Below are positions 38,881-50,150 of a stretch of DNA of 64,000 nucleotides, in pieces. Position 1 is the stretch's first letter. Every line of letters starts with the position of its first letter. The notes beneath the pieces are model-generated. The model was given only the letters and a program-made list of their open reading frames with translations. It did not search any database and was not told where the DNA came from. The position numbers and the translations under genes were made by a program. Origin of the DNA: Hymenolepis diminuta (Eukaryota; Platyhelminthes; Cestoda; Cyclophyllidea; Hymenolepididae); assembly GCA_900708905.1 (NCBI GenBank), contig CAADRB010000013.1:1999787-2063786 (forward strand), in the 5' to 3' direction.

Positions 38881-40054
38881 TGGTTTTGTCCTGCTTGAAT
38901 CACTGTGTAATTACAGAATGAGTCACCAATAATAAGTCACAGACTGGAAATTAGCCATGAATCAGAGTGGGCACCATATACAATGGGACTTAGCGTACCT
39001 ATGAGTCAGGGAGCGCAGGTACTACAGATGAATTATGGACGGGAGCTCGATAGTTAGGGGTAGGAGTGTACGAAGCAATATCCACATTTCAAATAGTTAA
39101 GACCGGGCAATTTACATAAACAATTTTCCTTCCAAGTAATAGTTCACCGTGATAAAAGTTAAGAACACTTCATTTTACTATCTCCTGAAGCAATAACAAT
39201 AGTACACATGGTGTTTAGGTGCGCAAATAGCAGAATTTTGTTCAAAAGTTACTTTTGATATCCCTTTCCGAATAAAATAAATGTGTTTGCTGTTTTTAAT
39301 AGATAAACTTGATCAAAATCCTGATTTATAAGAAAATGTACTTTATCATTTAAAAATTTTACTTAATACCTCTTAATAGATTGCGTTTTTAATGTCCGTG
39401 AATATTTATCTCTTCCCACTAAATTTGTGTGAGCGTTTTTTGATTTCTTTAACGCTTAAATAAATTTAAATGGTATTGATTATTTCTTTGCATTTCTGAT
39501 TCGTAATTTTAAATCGATTGACCTTTGAATGAAATGTAATTGTTAAATACCTGTAGGTGGGAACGCAATTAGAAGATTTTATTTAAGTCGAATTTTTTTT
39601 GTGAAAATGCTGTTAATGGATGGAGAAAATCTGAATTATGTAGTACGATATTAAAACTGTGAATTTTAAAAAAATAACTAGAATAAAATCCACAAAGCTT
39701 CACTGGTTGATCTAAATTTGAAAGAAATATTTCTAGAATAATAGATTTCTGGTTATTTAAACAAATTATTCAATATATAATAAATGGCGTAATAATTCGG
39801 AGAGATAATGAGTTATCAAAGGCCGATTTTCAGGTCGGTAAATTTTTTTGCAGTGACATTTCTATTGTTTCTTTTTCCGTTTAACTAAATGACTAGTGAT
39901 CTAAGTTAAAAGCCATATTTGGACTTTAAACAGTTTCCTGCCCATCATACACCCAAGGAGTTTGTTATTAATTCAGGTGATCAGCCAAAATTGATCAGCT
40001 ATTATTCATATTAACAAATAAAGATGTGTACCTTTAAATATTTTCGTTAATAAA

Positions 40055-40290
40055 TAGGAAAGAGGGAGAATTGCAAGGACGTCTCTTCGAAAGAGAAGAT
40101 ATGTCCGGAGCTTGAGTTGCAATTTGTGCTTCTACTCAGGAAATTTGTAGGGCTCGTTTTCTTGTCAAGGCGAGGTTTGAATCCTCTGAAAACTTAATGG
40201 CCACATATTTCACCATCCAGTTCTAAGAAGAAAGCTAACATTTAAAATTATGTTAGTTTAAAGAGAGGATGGTTGCACTCAGAAGAATTT
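40055..40290 (-). pseudogene. Dead copy of small gene E
   Basis: On the minus strand this copy matches gene E (45022-45201), including EAQIATQAPDIS against KAQIATRAPEIS. An in-frame TGA sits three codons before this block and the later part has diverged. The match also extends to non-coding sequence upstream, including a GAGTG...CAACCA block. It lies about 450 bp upstream of gene B on the opposite strand, as E lies upstream of F. Confidence 0.5.
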
Positions 40291-40740
40291 TACTACCCAA
40301 GAAAATGCTTGAAAACTTAAAGTTTAACAAAAGTATTCTGTAAGAAGATTATATTTTTAGGGATGAAATTCAATATCTACATTCCTCACTACTCAAAATA
40401 TAATTTGTTATATGTATGTATATGGAGTTGTTCCATCTTTTCTCTTATCTGAAAAGATTATTCGAGCATAAAATTTTCCACATCTCTATTTCAACACAAT
40501 TTTTTTCGGAAAGAAAATTAAGCGAACGAAATAGGGAGGATGTTTACGTTTTAGCATTACAAAACATAATTATTACATAATTTCCACAACTAACTTTTCG
40601 AACGGGGATCTTGCGTTTGAGTATTAATCAGTATCAGAAATCGCACATTTTCATGCAAATTCAAAAATGATCATTAGAATATATCCAGAATACATTATTC
40701 ATATTCATCTATTCATTATCAGATCATCTATCTACAAGTC

Positions 40741-41120
40741 ATGTCAAAAATTGAACGAAGTCGAGATCAAAATCAACAACAAATTAAAATCGTTCGTTGT
40801 GATTTCCAGTGCTGGGATAAAATTGAAAATATAATTGAAAAAGCAAAATCTGTAATTCTAGAGTGAGTACTCAAAACAGAAACGATTATAAATCTTTAAT
40901 TTTATTTTCTAGAATTTTTCCAAATACAAATATTACCATTGATGGTGACACACTGACGTTTGAAGAAGGCGTAGTCATTCGTTTTTGGAAGAGCTCCACT
41001 TTCGAAAGCCACTTTTTATATAAATATCCATCTGGCGAACCGAATTCTAACCTTTATATTCGATTAATTTTCCGTATTGGTGGTAAACATATAGGCCCAG
41101 TTTATCTTGTTTTAAAATAA
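40741..41120 (+). CDS. Family gene B, 109-aa protein, unknown function
   Basis: Exons are 40741-40862 and 40913-41120, with a 50-bp intron (GTGAGT...TTTTCTAG) in phase 2. The product has 109 residues, the same length as gene A. It has a basic, glutamine-rich start, then EKAKSVILEIFP (33-44) across the splice, YKYP (77-80), RIGGKH (95-100) and a GPVYLVLK end. The motifs match gene A in order and approximate spacing, and the intron splits the same codon. A dead copy of gene E lies divergently upstream, which may share its control region. No known family recognised. Confidence 0.65.
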
Positions 41121-41157
41121 ATAAATTTTATTTGACTTTTTCCCCGATTATATTGTG

Positions 41158-41500
41158 CTATGCTGACAAAAAGCAAATTCTATTGCTAACTCGAATGTCA
41201 GGAGTATTAGGGTGCCAAACCAAAGTTGGAGTGGATAATTTCCATTCCCAAGGTCCCTGAATTGTCACCACCAATGTTCCCAAAGTAATAAGTCGAAAGA
41301 GAATAAAACATGAATGCTCGGTATTGACATAAAATACTTGTGTTTGTGGGGTTTGGTTGGTAGGAGGACATTGACAGCACATATTCTGGTCTAAATATTA
41401 AGAAGGGATACAAGGATCTTATCAATTTAAGAGATCGTCGTAAATATAATGACTGACACTTCATAGAAGTGAACGAATTTGTAAAAAACCAATAAGAGCC
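41158..41500 (-). other. Candidate small gene opposite B's 3' end
   Basis: A minus-strand frame (41158-41382, containing GPWEWKLSTPTLVWHPN) follows a good acceptor (CTTAATATTTAG, near 41390). A possible upstream start encodes MANFWLLLVFYKF, a signal-like sequence (near 41510). The donor phases I can find do not join these two cleanly, so it is a broken gene or chance. It is convergent with gene B. Confidence 0.25.
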
Positions 41501-41511
41501 AAAAATTAGCC

Positions 41512-41709
41512 ATGGTGATGCAATGTGTAAGATATTTAGTATTAAGCAATAGAAAATTTAATTTCGCAAATAGATTTTTATCTTTGTTTAGGAGAGCATG
41601 TTTATTTCAAAATGTATATCTTTGTATGTTCGAAAATTTTTATCTTGAATATCAGTTTGATTTACCTAATAACCTAAAATCTACAGTTGGTTTCGGAATT
41701 TTAGACTGA
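41512..41709 (+). other. Open frame downstream of gene B
   Basis: A 65-codon frame contains FYLEYQFDLPNNL, faintly like the YKYP-to-NL region of gene B, and a TTGTTTAG acceptor-like site at about 41590. It could be a fragment of another family copy, but the similarity is too weak to claim. Confidence 0.15.
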
Positions 41710-42935
41710 AAGGATACATCAAAACTCTTACCAATTGAAAGGGTATATATTTAAAATTATCTACAAAAAAATTATGAATTTAAGTTGGCAAATATTTGAA
41801 TTTCAGATCACATTAGTTCTTATTTCGATTTGAATTTGAATACAATTAATGAAATTTGATATTTTCTTGACAAAAATTGATGGCAAAATTTTTTAAATTT
41901 GTTTTGGGGGCTATCCGAAATTTGTGAGCGATTAACACGTCTTTTAGAATATTTTATTCGAAATATTTTACTCTTTTCATTTGAGTAGGCTAATTAAATT
42001 AAAAATCAAAGAAAAATACCCTTTTTTATAGGAGGATAGTTTGGACTAAATAAATATTTATCAATTAACATAAACTAAACTTGGGCATTTTTAAATTTTT
42101 TTAATTTTTAATCCAGTTAAATATCAAATGACTCTTTTTGTTGTAAACCTAAAATAAGTAGGAAACAAATTAAGTAATTTGTTGAATTTAATTTAAGATT
42201 AAAGGGGGCATATTTTGGAGACATTAATTTTTTAAACAAATTTTTTTCTTTGAAATCTCCCCAAGTTATTTGCCGGTGTACTTGTCTACTCGGTTATCTC
42301 GTTTCGCAGCTGAACTCTCGCTTATTCACTGACGTGACCTGTATTTAATGCTTTTCTTTTTTTTCTACTGTTCCCAAGACACCCAATTTTCCACGTTCAG
42401 TCCGTGAAAATTTTCTACGGCTTGTATGAATTGCATGAAAGAACAAAATTTTCGAAGTATACTTAACTTGCTTCAGGATTATTAAACAATCTGCATAAAT
42501 AAAATACTGAATTTAAGTTAGCGAGCTCTAAACGGCTGTGTGCTTACATTTAATCATTCAAAGTTCAAGGCTGTTCAACGAAATGAGGGGAAAATGTCTC
42601 CATGAACATAATCTTCAGAACTAAATCAAAGCTGGGGAAGAGTTTTGAAATGACGAAAGGATAATTATAAAGCCTCGCAGAGCTCTCTCTCTTCAAAGTG
42701 CTCAAAGGACTTAAAGGCAATGCATTTTATGTGCCATTTCGTATGCTATAAATAATATTATATAAGTGTATCTGCAATAGGAAAATTTTTCTGGAAAGTT
42801 TATAAAATAAAATTACTTGTTATTGAAAAACTCTTAGTAATACTTGAATATGTGTTTTTACAATCCTTCATGGAATTACTTCCGTGCTAAGAAATATGTT
42901 CCACATTCTCGATAACACCTAAAATATACAGTTTC

Positions 42936-44001
42936 AGATTCCTCCTCTTTGTAGTGAAGGGTGAATCCCTTCTCTCCGTAATATTTATCTTACGTCATTC
43001 CTGTTCATCACCAAATTTGATTATCTTGTCTTTATAGTAGCGTCTGTAAACTTTTAACCTTTCCTGNNNNNNNNNNNNNNNNNNNNNNNNNNNNNNNNNN
43101 NNNNNNNNNNNNNNNNNNNNNNNNNNNNNNNNNNNNNNNNNNNNNNNNNNNNNNNNNNNNNNNNNNNNNNNNNNNNNNNNNNNNNNNNNNNNNNNNNNNN
43201 NNNNNNNNNNNNNNNNNNNNNNNNNNNNNNNNNNNNNNNNNNNNNNNNNNNNNNNNNNNNNNNNNNNNNNNNNNNNNNNNNNNNNNNNNNNNNNNNNNNN
43301 NNNNNNNNNNNNNNNNNNNNNNNNNNNNNNNNNNNNNNNNNNNNNNNNNNNNNNNNNNNNNNNNNNNNNNNNNNNNNNNNNNNNNNNNNNNNNNNNNNNN
43401 NNNNNNNNNNNNNNNNNNNNNNNNNNNNNNNNNNNNNNNNNNNNNNNNNNNNNNNNNNNNNNNNNNNNNNNNNNNNNNNNNNNNNNNNNNNNNNNNNNNN
43501 NNNNNNNNNNNNNNNNNNNNNNNNNNNNNATAGACAAACATCGTGTGTCCTCAGCTGGCCTATTTCTCATCGATCGAAAAGGTAAGCATTCCTCGCACGA
43601 TAATAGCAGACACCGCTTAGTCGGCCCTGGTGTTAACCGGTCTTGTCTGCACTGGCCCTTCCTTTTCCTACAATCGTCCCGACCAATTCAAGCACGCATA
43701 CAATNATATCCTTATGCGTGTCCTCACCCAAAGTGTCGATTATAAATAGCCTCCATCAGACACACACACACACACACCAAGGGACCCTAGCTCGTCCAAC
43801 GCCTCTTCCATAGCTCAATCCTTCTCCTCCACTTCCCTATTTTTCCCTTGGGACTCTGTACTGAGGTTTGTTCAATGCAACCTGGTCAACGCAATCCTTG
43901 GTGTTCCTTTTCTTTCATTTACTGTTAGCCATCTGCCGATACAAACTGGTGACCCTCAACAATCTGGTGGCCCTCTACAAACTGGTGACTCTGCCACTAC
44001 A
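42936..44001 (+). repeat. LTR-like repeat L3, plus copy, with gap
   Basis: It matches 54925-55536 in inverted orientation at high identity from GTCTTTATAGTAGCG to CTGCCACTACA. It carries a TATA box (TATAAATAG, about 43741), a CA microsatellite (43759-43776) and three 18-bp CTGGTG(A/G) units (43946, 43964, 43982) near its end. It looks like a solo LTR of a family related to L1. A 463-base run of N interrupts it at 43067-43529. The left edge is approximate. Confidence 0.6.
43067..43529. other. Assembly gap (463 N)
   Basis: A run of N. The inverted copy at 54925-55536 has only 13 bp at this point. The frames that appear open across the gap are artefacts. Confidence 0.95.
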
Positions 44002-44330
44002 GTAGTTTATTATTCGTTTTATCGAATATTTATATTTTAAAAATGTCAAATATATGAAAATATGATTGTATAAAACTGAGAAATTACAAAATAACATATA
44101 ACTTAACACTTATTAAACATTTGTCCCTAATTTAAAATAACTTAAATGTAATTAATTACATATTTATAATTTGTATCATAAGTTAAATATTCGAACTTTG
44201 GAAAATTAAAGCGAGGATAATCTGAGCATATATTCGAGCACTGATCTTAGCAAACCCGAATTTGTTGAACTAGAAACATGAAACCTACAATATCGGTCCA
44301 GGCTGTGTCACCTCTGCTTTAGTAAGACTG

Positions 44331-44600
44331 TTAGGTGCCAAGTATCAGGCAGGATAGTTTTGTCTTCTCAACCGTTAAAAGAAGAACCATTTGGACGGCA
44401 AGACCGACTATCATGTGCAAAAGCGGGTCAATAAGCATTTGCTCCAATCTAGGGGACAAACCATAATATTTGAATTTTGAAACGTGAATTGCCCATTTAG
44501 GAAATATTGCACAATCCGAATCCAAAATGAAACAAAGTATGACTCCTTGATACCTTGACTGTATTCGGAGTTCCTCAACGAATACCATTCCATATTCAAT
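44331..44600 (-). pseudogene. Repeat-family D fragment, copy 1
   Basis: It aligns on the minus strand with 60555-60800 over about 90 bases, e.g. TCAAGGTATCAAGGAGTCAT with TCAAGATATTAAAGAGGCTT and the following TTTCA-rich blocks. In one shared frame the peptides align as IKESYFVSF and IKEAYFICF. Frames break in both. It could be a decayed relative of the A/B family (QYFLNGQFTF resembles EIFPNTNITI) or an unrelated repeat. Confidence 0.35.
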
Positions 44601-45021
44601 TGATGGTCGTCTATTGATCGATTTTAATTTCTAGTCTCAATTAAGAGTGTGGATTTTTGTAATGGTGTAGGCAAAAATAATTATTATATTTCCGTAAATT
44701 TGAGAAAGTGAATGTTGATGATATGCCTCATGAGAAAAAAAGATGCATTCAAAATTTAAACTTGAATTTTTTTTCCGTTTCTTAGCAACCTTAATAGTCT
44801 GGGATATTTGTGAGTGTTTTATTTGCTTGAGGCTCAGTTTTGAAAGAAACTGTAAAAAACTTTACCAGATCCCAGTTTTATTGAAAAAAATATTGCTCAA
44901 TCACGTATTTCACTAACTAGATCAAATTCACCTTGAAGCAGAAAAAATCGTACGCATTGTAGCATCACGGTCAGCTTCGGAGTTAATAATAAATAAATAA
45001 ATACTTATCAACCACAAGGTA

Positions 45022-45201
45022 TTAAGAAATAACGACTTCATGGAATAGAGGGCGGATGAAGATTTCATCCTTGAAAAATGCGGATATCTCTGGAGCTCGA
45101 GTTGCAATTTGTGCCTTGCTCTTATTACCTTCAGGGGACTTGTGAAGTTTGTTTGGAGAATAACGTTCAATAGAACTGCGGACAACTGCACTGACCTTCA
45201 T
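45022..45201 (-). CDS. Small gene E, 59-aa basic protein
   Basis: A 59-codon frame starts at an ATG (45199-45201) and stops at TAA (45022-45024). It begins MKVSAVVRSSIERYSP and contains KSKAQIATRAPEIS. A second copy at 40055-40290 differs mostly at third positions in this frame within the best block (CCA/CCG, TCC/TCT, GAG/GAC), which favours this frame over the overlapping one. No domain is recognised. It lies divergently upstream of pseudogene F. Function unknown. Confidence 0.4.
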   Translation of the reverse strand: MKVSAVVRSSIERYSPNKLHKSPEGNKSKAQIATRAPEISAFFKDEIFIRPLFHEVVIS

Positions 45202-45559
45202 GAATATAGATTTAAATTATCTTCCAGCTCCATAATCGCATATTTCACAATCTAGCCGTAGGAAGGCTAATGTCTAAAATTGTGCAAGTTTTGAGAATGA
45301 GTGGTTGCACCACTCTCCTCTTCACTTCAGTAGAACGTTTAGCCGATAAAGATGATAGAAAAGTTTTGAAATCAGTTAAAAACTTTATACTTCATGCACT
45401 ATCCTACTAATTGTAGAAATTTAAGACATTTGATCATAAATTCTATCTCATTTACCATTTCTCTTTTAATTAAATACTTATTAGAATTTATGTTTAAAAT
45501 TTGTGCTTCACTTGATAAGCAAGACGAATCGCACTCATAGTTTTCGGTTTTATAACTTT

Positions 45560-45918
45560 TTTTTAAAAATAAAATATAACGTCTTTCTTTCGCGAAAAAT
45601 TTTTTTGCCTAGAAAACGAGTTGGATTTGTTAAACATGAATTGCATTTTATTTTCACACGTAGCGAAGAAAAGAAAAATACGAAAAAATCCGCTTGTATT
45701 CTACTCTGAAGGATTATAGTAATACATTTTTCCAGCATTTTCATCCTCCAAAATTGTTTATTGCAACAATATTTTTCAAAAGAAGCTATGGTTTATTTAA
45801 GCACTCAAGGACTGCCTATAAAGCTGTCATCCATAACCAAATTTTAAAGTGGTTTTATTACCTGTCTTTGCTAAAAAACAGTATCCTGAAAACTTGCGTA
45901 TATTGCTTTTGTAAATGA
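45560..45918 (+). pseudogene. Family copy F, broken relative of gene B
   Basis: The order matches gene B: a first-exon-like part (VKHELHF..., then KKSACIL against KAKSVIL), a short interval, an acceptor TTTTTCCAG (about 45736), then HFHPPKLFIATIFFKRS and an end TCVYCFCK resembling PVYLVLK. Where B has the donor GAGTGAGT, F reads CTCTGAAG, so the donor is lost and a stop follows. About ten residues are missing from the middle. It sits 3' of gene E as B sits 3' of E's dead copy, supporting duplication of the pair. Confidence 0.4.
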
Positions 45919-48900
45919 GATCGAACCTTCAGAGTTTAAAATTCTGCAAATATATTCTGAAGTAAAAATAAAATAAAGATTTCACAATAATCAAGGGCTG
46001 AATATATACTTTACCTCTTCATTTGGAGGGCAATTTGTTTTTCAATCAGGCTAAAATAACTTTATGCAATCAAAAACAGATTTTCTAATAAAAACACAAA
46101 TGCAAAATGTTGTTTGTTTCTCTGCATAGCATGTATATGTATATTTAATCAGTAAATACGCACAAGTATCAAACGGTAATTAGATTAACTGGGTGATTTT
46201 GCTCACAATTGCCATCCTCTCCCAGACCTTAATCCCTAGAATAAGAAATGAGCTAAGTGAATAAGAATTCACAAATTGTAGAAATTCCATTTTTGCTGCG
46301 TTACAAATCTAGCAGTAAGGCTTCCATAAGGTCATTTGTGTTTACTTCAAAGGTCATTTTAATAAAACAAAATTTGAGTCCTTTTTAGCACAGTTTAATT
46401 CGGTTATAATGATGAATATTTAATTTTAATCATAACCAATAACCAATAACACTTAAAATTATTTAATTATTAATTGAAAATAACAATAAAACAGTGGGCT
46501 ACGACGCTTTAAATCTCTCACAGTGAAGGTGCTTATAATAAGTTGCATACTCAAAAGTCCTATGTGGCACACAGTAAGGAAACGCTAAATATACTCAAGT
46601 CTCTAGAGTTTATTCCAGAATGAAGACAAAGAAAATTAAATAAGTTAATTGAAATATTTAAAAGATATTCGATTTGGTGTTTATTGCAAACGGAAGGTTC
46701 ACTTATTTATCTTAGGGCATGGAAAAAATCGGCCAACGAAGGTTATCTAAAGTACATCTGAGGCAAATGTGATGAGTGCATTTGTAAAAACGATTTACAG
46801 ACAATTAAAAATTGAGTTTGATCCATACTAATGAGAGTAGGAGGAAATGTGAGTTGCAACTGTTATGAGAAGTCAAATAACCGCTCGTGTGGGAGAAGGA
46901 TAGAAGTACTTTAGAGAAGCAAACAAATATAGGAAGCGTGGTCAGAGTAAGGATTCATTGACAGATAATCTTATACACACAGAAAGCTCGAATGAAAGGT
47001 CGTAAATATACTTAAGAGAGACAGAAGGTTTGAACAAGAAACGCTAAGGAGTACCATCTCGACAAAATGATCTCATCTGTTTCCAGCTGTCTGAAGCCAT
47101 AGTTGAGCATATCTAAATCCCAGACTTTCATTGATTCACTCATACCCAAGTTAGTCTACGTGCTGACAAATGCTCCTCTATTTGCTAGCTTGGCCCACTT
47201 CAAAAATTCCCAGAATCAACGTGCTTGATGGCTTACAGGCAAGATAATTAACGAAGGATGCAGTTAGCTATTAAGATGTCCCTCCATCACTGTCACATTT
47301 TAAGCAGTTAACATAGTAAATTAATGCAGTTGATTCGAAACGGTATTCATTACTATAAATAGGTAAAACAAGGCCATTTGCCATAACTTTCTCGGAGAAG
47401 AGTAAATCGGTATTATATAATTTATTAAAAGGAGAACAAGATTTTTATTTTACGCATACATTTTTTGTTAAATTATTACTTTTTTCTTACTTCCAACGCG
47501 AAGTAACTTATTAAAAGAGGTGAGAGATACGCTTGATTGCATGGGTTATAAATTAGATTCATGTTTGCTAATAATAGAATTTTATTATTACTCTTAGGAA
47601 CTGCATTAATAAGTCATTCTTTTCTTTCTTCAATACAAAAGTCGTATCTCTTTCGTAATTCGTTTCCTAAATGTATTCAAGTGAACAACTACTGTGAAAA
47701 GTTGGGAATTAGTTGATAAGGGATTTTGAAATCACAATTTTTCGTAAATAATGCTATCAAAATGAAAATTTAACCTAGGTTAATCGAAAATGAACTCCAT
47801 GGAACCCTTCTACATTAGAATTCATGTTAATTTATTATTCTGCCAGTAAAGTATCCTTATTTAAAGTGGTAAATTAATCAGACAGTCAATAAGCTGTGGA
47901 CATGACAAAGAAGAAATTGATTAAAAATTTAAGGGAAAAATAATGACATTCGAACAATGGAACATTAGAACGTGAAGCATTGAATTATATCCAGGACGTA
48001 AAGGGAATGTGCCATGAAGTGGGACACTGTTTTCCATTTCCCTAATACCAGATTTCTCATGTTCCACTTCAAGATAAAAAAATACCATAATTTAGTCTTG
48101 GAAAAGCATCTGAATACTGTTGCCGTTAATCTATCCAATGGCAGTCAAGACATCAAAAGCATTGAACAAAATTGAAATTTTTAATTGCCTTGTGCATTTT
48201 TCGGTTCTCGGAAATAGTGCACTGCTTTATAATTTTATACTTCGAAGTTCAAAATTGAGATTTTTTCCCTTTTATCCAAGTGAGTTCATGTTCACAAAGG
48301 AAAGAGCCCAGTAGCAAGTTGAAAAATGCATTTGGATTGCTAACAAAGATAAATTTTACTCTCATTGCCAGAGTATTAATGAATGATAGAACTAGCCTAA
48401 TTGTAACAGAGTTAAGTTCACTAAAGTTCACATTTGTAATTAATTATTGATAAGGAGGCAAAAGATCATTCCAGTGTGCACCAGAAATGCAATTATACGT
48501 CATCGCCACGCCACTACATGACGTGATCAATCGCCATTCATCGACCGGTTCGATGTCTAACTAATCATATTCTGATACACCTCTTAATGCGACCCAATGA
48601 TTGTCTCAATCTTGCCGTCCAATCACAATCGGAACAAATCCTCACCAAGAACATAAATAAATTGGGAATTTCATATATAAATGTCTTCTTATAAGCTTAT
48701 TCTCGTCTGATTAAATCTCCCTCTCCGAGATCTGACCGATTGTAGCCACTCTATAACTTCTGGCTTGACAACATACTTCAGCATTTTGGCAATATGTGTT
48801 GATAATTGTATTGTTTGTTTAGCGCATTTTTCTGCCTCATTCTGGATGAAATCATCAATTTATTTTCTAAATTCTTTTCATACTGTCTTACTCCGTGCTT

Positions 48901-49532
48901 CAGGCAAAATGATGTAAGAAATACGAAAGATTTAATAAATATTACTTGTGCTGTACTCTCAGCTTGCCTCTAGTTGATATTAAATGAATGATTTCACCCA
49001 TTTTACTATATTCATTAAAATTAAAACGGGAAACTGCTAAACCTCACGAAAATTCTTCACCAAAATTAATTTTCCTCCCTTATTTTTAGCAATTCGAAAC
49101 TGGTGTTTGTGAAATCCTTGACTTTTCCATGCTCCCAGATTCTTAAATGAATGCTTTGAGTATTCCTTTGGGAGAAATAGCAATTTATATTGAAATATTA
49201 ATAGTAACCCTCCTACACATTTTTAATTCACTTAATCTTATCATCAAAGGTCCATACACACGGTTTTAACATAGATATCAAGAAAATAAATGCAAATTTA
49301 TAATATACAAACACCATTATCTCCTATTTATTTTAATTTTGAAGCTGGGTTGATATTAACCAAAAATAACCTTCTGGCCATAATTTAGACGAACATCACC
49401 CGATCGTGGTGTAAATTCCCAGTTAAATAAATGACAAAGTGTTATACATCACTAGAATTCCTGACGCACTTAAATTTTGATAAAATTTCCGTCTAGACAT
49501 TTTTGTTAAATCCAAAGATCTGAGTACGGGAA
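45919..49532. other. Intergenic; promoter-like patch near 48.5-48.7 kb
   Basis: There is no gene I can support. A GC-richer patch at 48520-48680 has a CRE-like TGACGTGATC, a TCCAATCA box and a TATATAAATG about 30 bp before a possible start. It may be a promoter or a lone LTR, but I found no second copy in the window. Confidence 0.35.
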
Positions 49533-49536
49533 GAGT

Positions 49537-49915
49537 TAAAGCAAATGTTACAAAATAATCCTTTTGCTAAACCTTAATAATCCCCATAAAAGTTCAACTA
49601 TTTGCTAACAAGTACAGCTAGCTTCTAGCAGAGACTTCAGATATAATTTTGCCCCATAAATTAGCTGGGCTATGCCCAAAGTGGCAAGAACAAAGAAGGT
49701 ATCGTGTGGAGGGGCTTATTTCATACTGTAGCTAACTGCCAGCGTGTTTAGTCATTAGATACAATCAACACTACCTTGCAGGAGTATTGATTACTGATTG
49801 GCTGGGAAGAGCTCTGCACGCACATCCATGCTTTCTTGCTACGCGATCGGTGGCAAAATATTCAAGCACGCGCGAAATTCCCTTGGTCAGCCTTGGTAGC
49901 GTTGTGCATACCACA
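49537..49915 (-). repeat. 3' LTR of Gypsy element 2 (family L2)
   Basis: On the minus strand it begins TGTGGTATGC, right after a polypurine tract. It ends next to the GAGT duplication, with the terminal CA mutated. It matches the 5' LTR remnant (CTCTGCACGCACATCC, CTTGGTCAGC) and the solo copy at 59334 (GGCT.T.CCCAAAGT.GC.AGAAC). Confidence 0.75.
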
Positions 49916-49928
49916 ATACTCCCCATCT
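49916..49928 (-). other. Polypurine tract of Gypsy element 2
   Basis: The minus strand reads AGATGGGGAGTAT immediately before the LTR start TGTGG, the usual position and composition for plus-strand priming. Confidence 0.65.
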
Positions 49929-50150
49929 AGGGCGTTGTTGGTTAGCAGAAATGTAGAAAAAACTACCGACAATTAGTTATTGTACCGCAATAAGTGCGAG
50001 ACATACAAGAAGTTGGGATGGTATGATCAATTGGTGATTGGACCGAAAGAATGAAAAAGTGTACAATATCTCTACAGAAGGAGTGAGCAGGCATATTGGA
50101 AGAATATAGAGGAGGGTTAGGATGTAGAGACTGAGGGTTATTCAGAGAGT

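Noticed and set aside
43032..43570. Two long minus-strand open frames across the N gap
   Set aside because: They are open only because N codons cannot be stops; the flanks are an LTR-like repeat.
43545..43745. A 66-codon frame repeated almost identically at 55182-55382
   Set aside because: Conservation reflects the recent L3 repeat itself, not a gene; it runs through the LTR promoter region.
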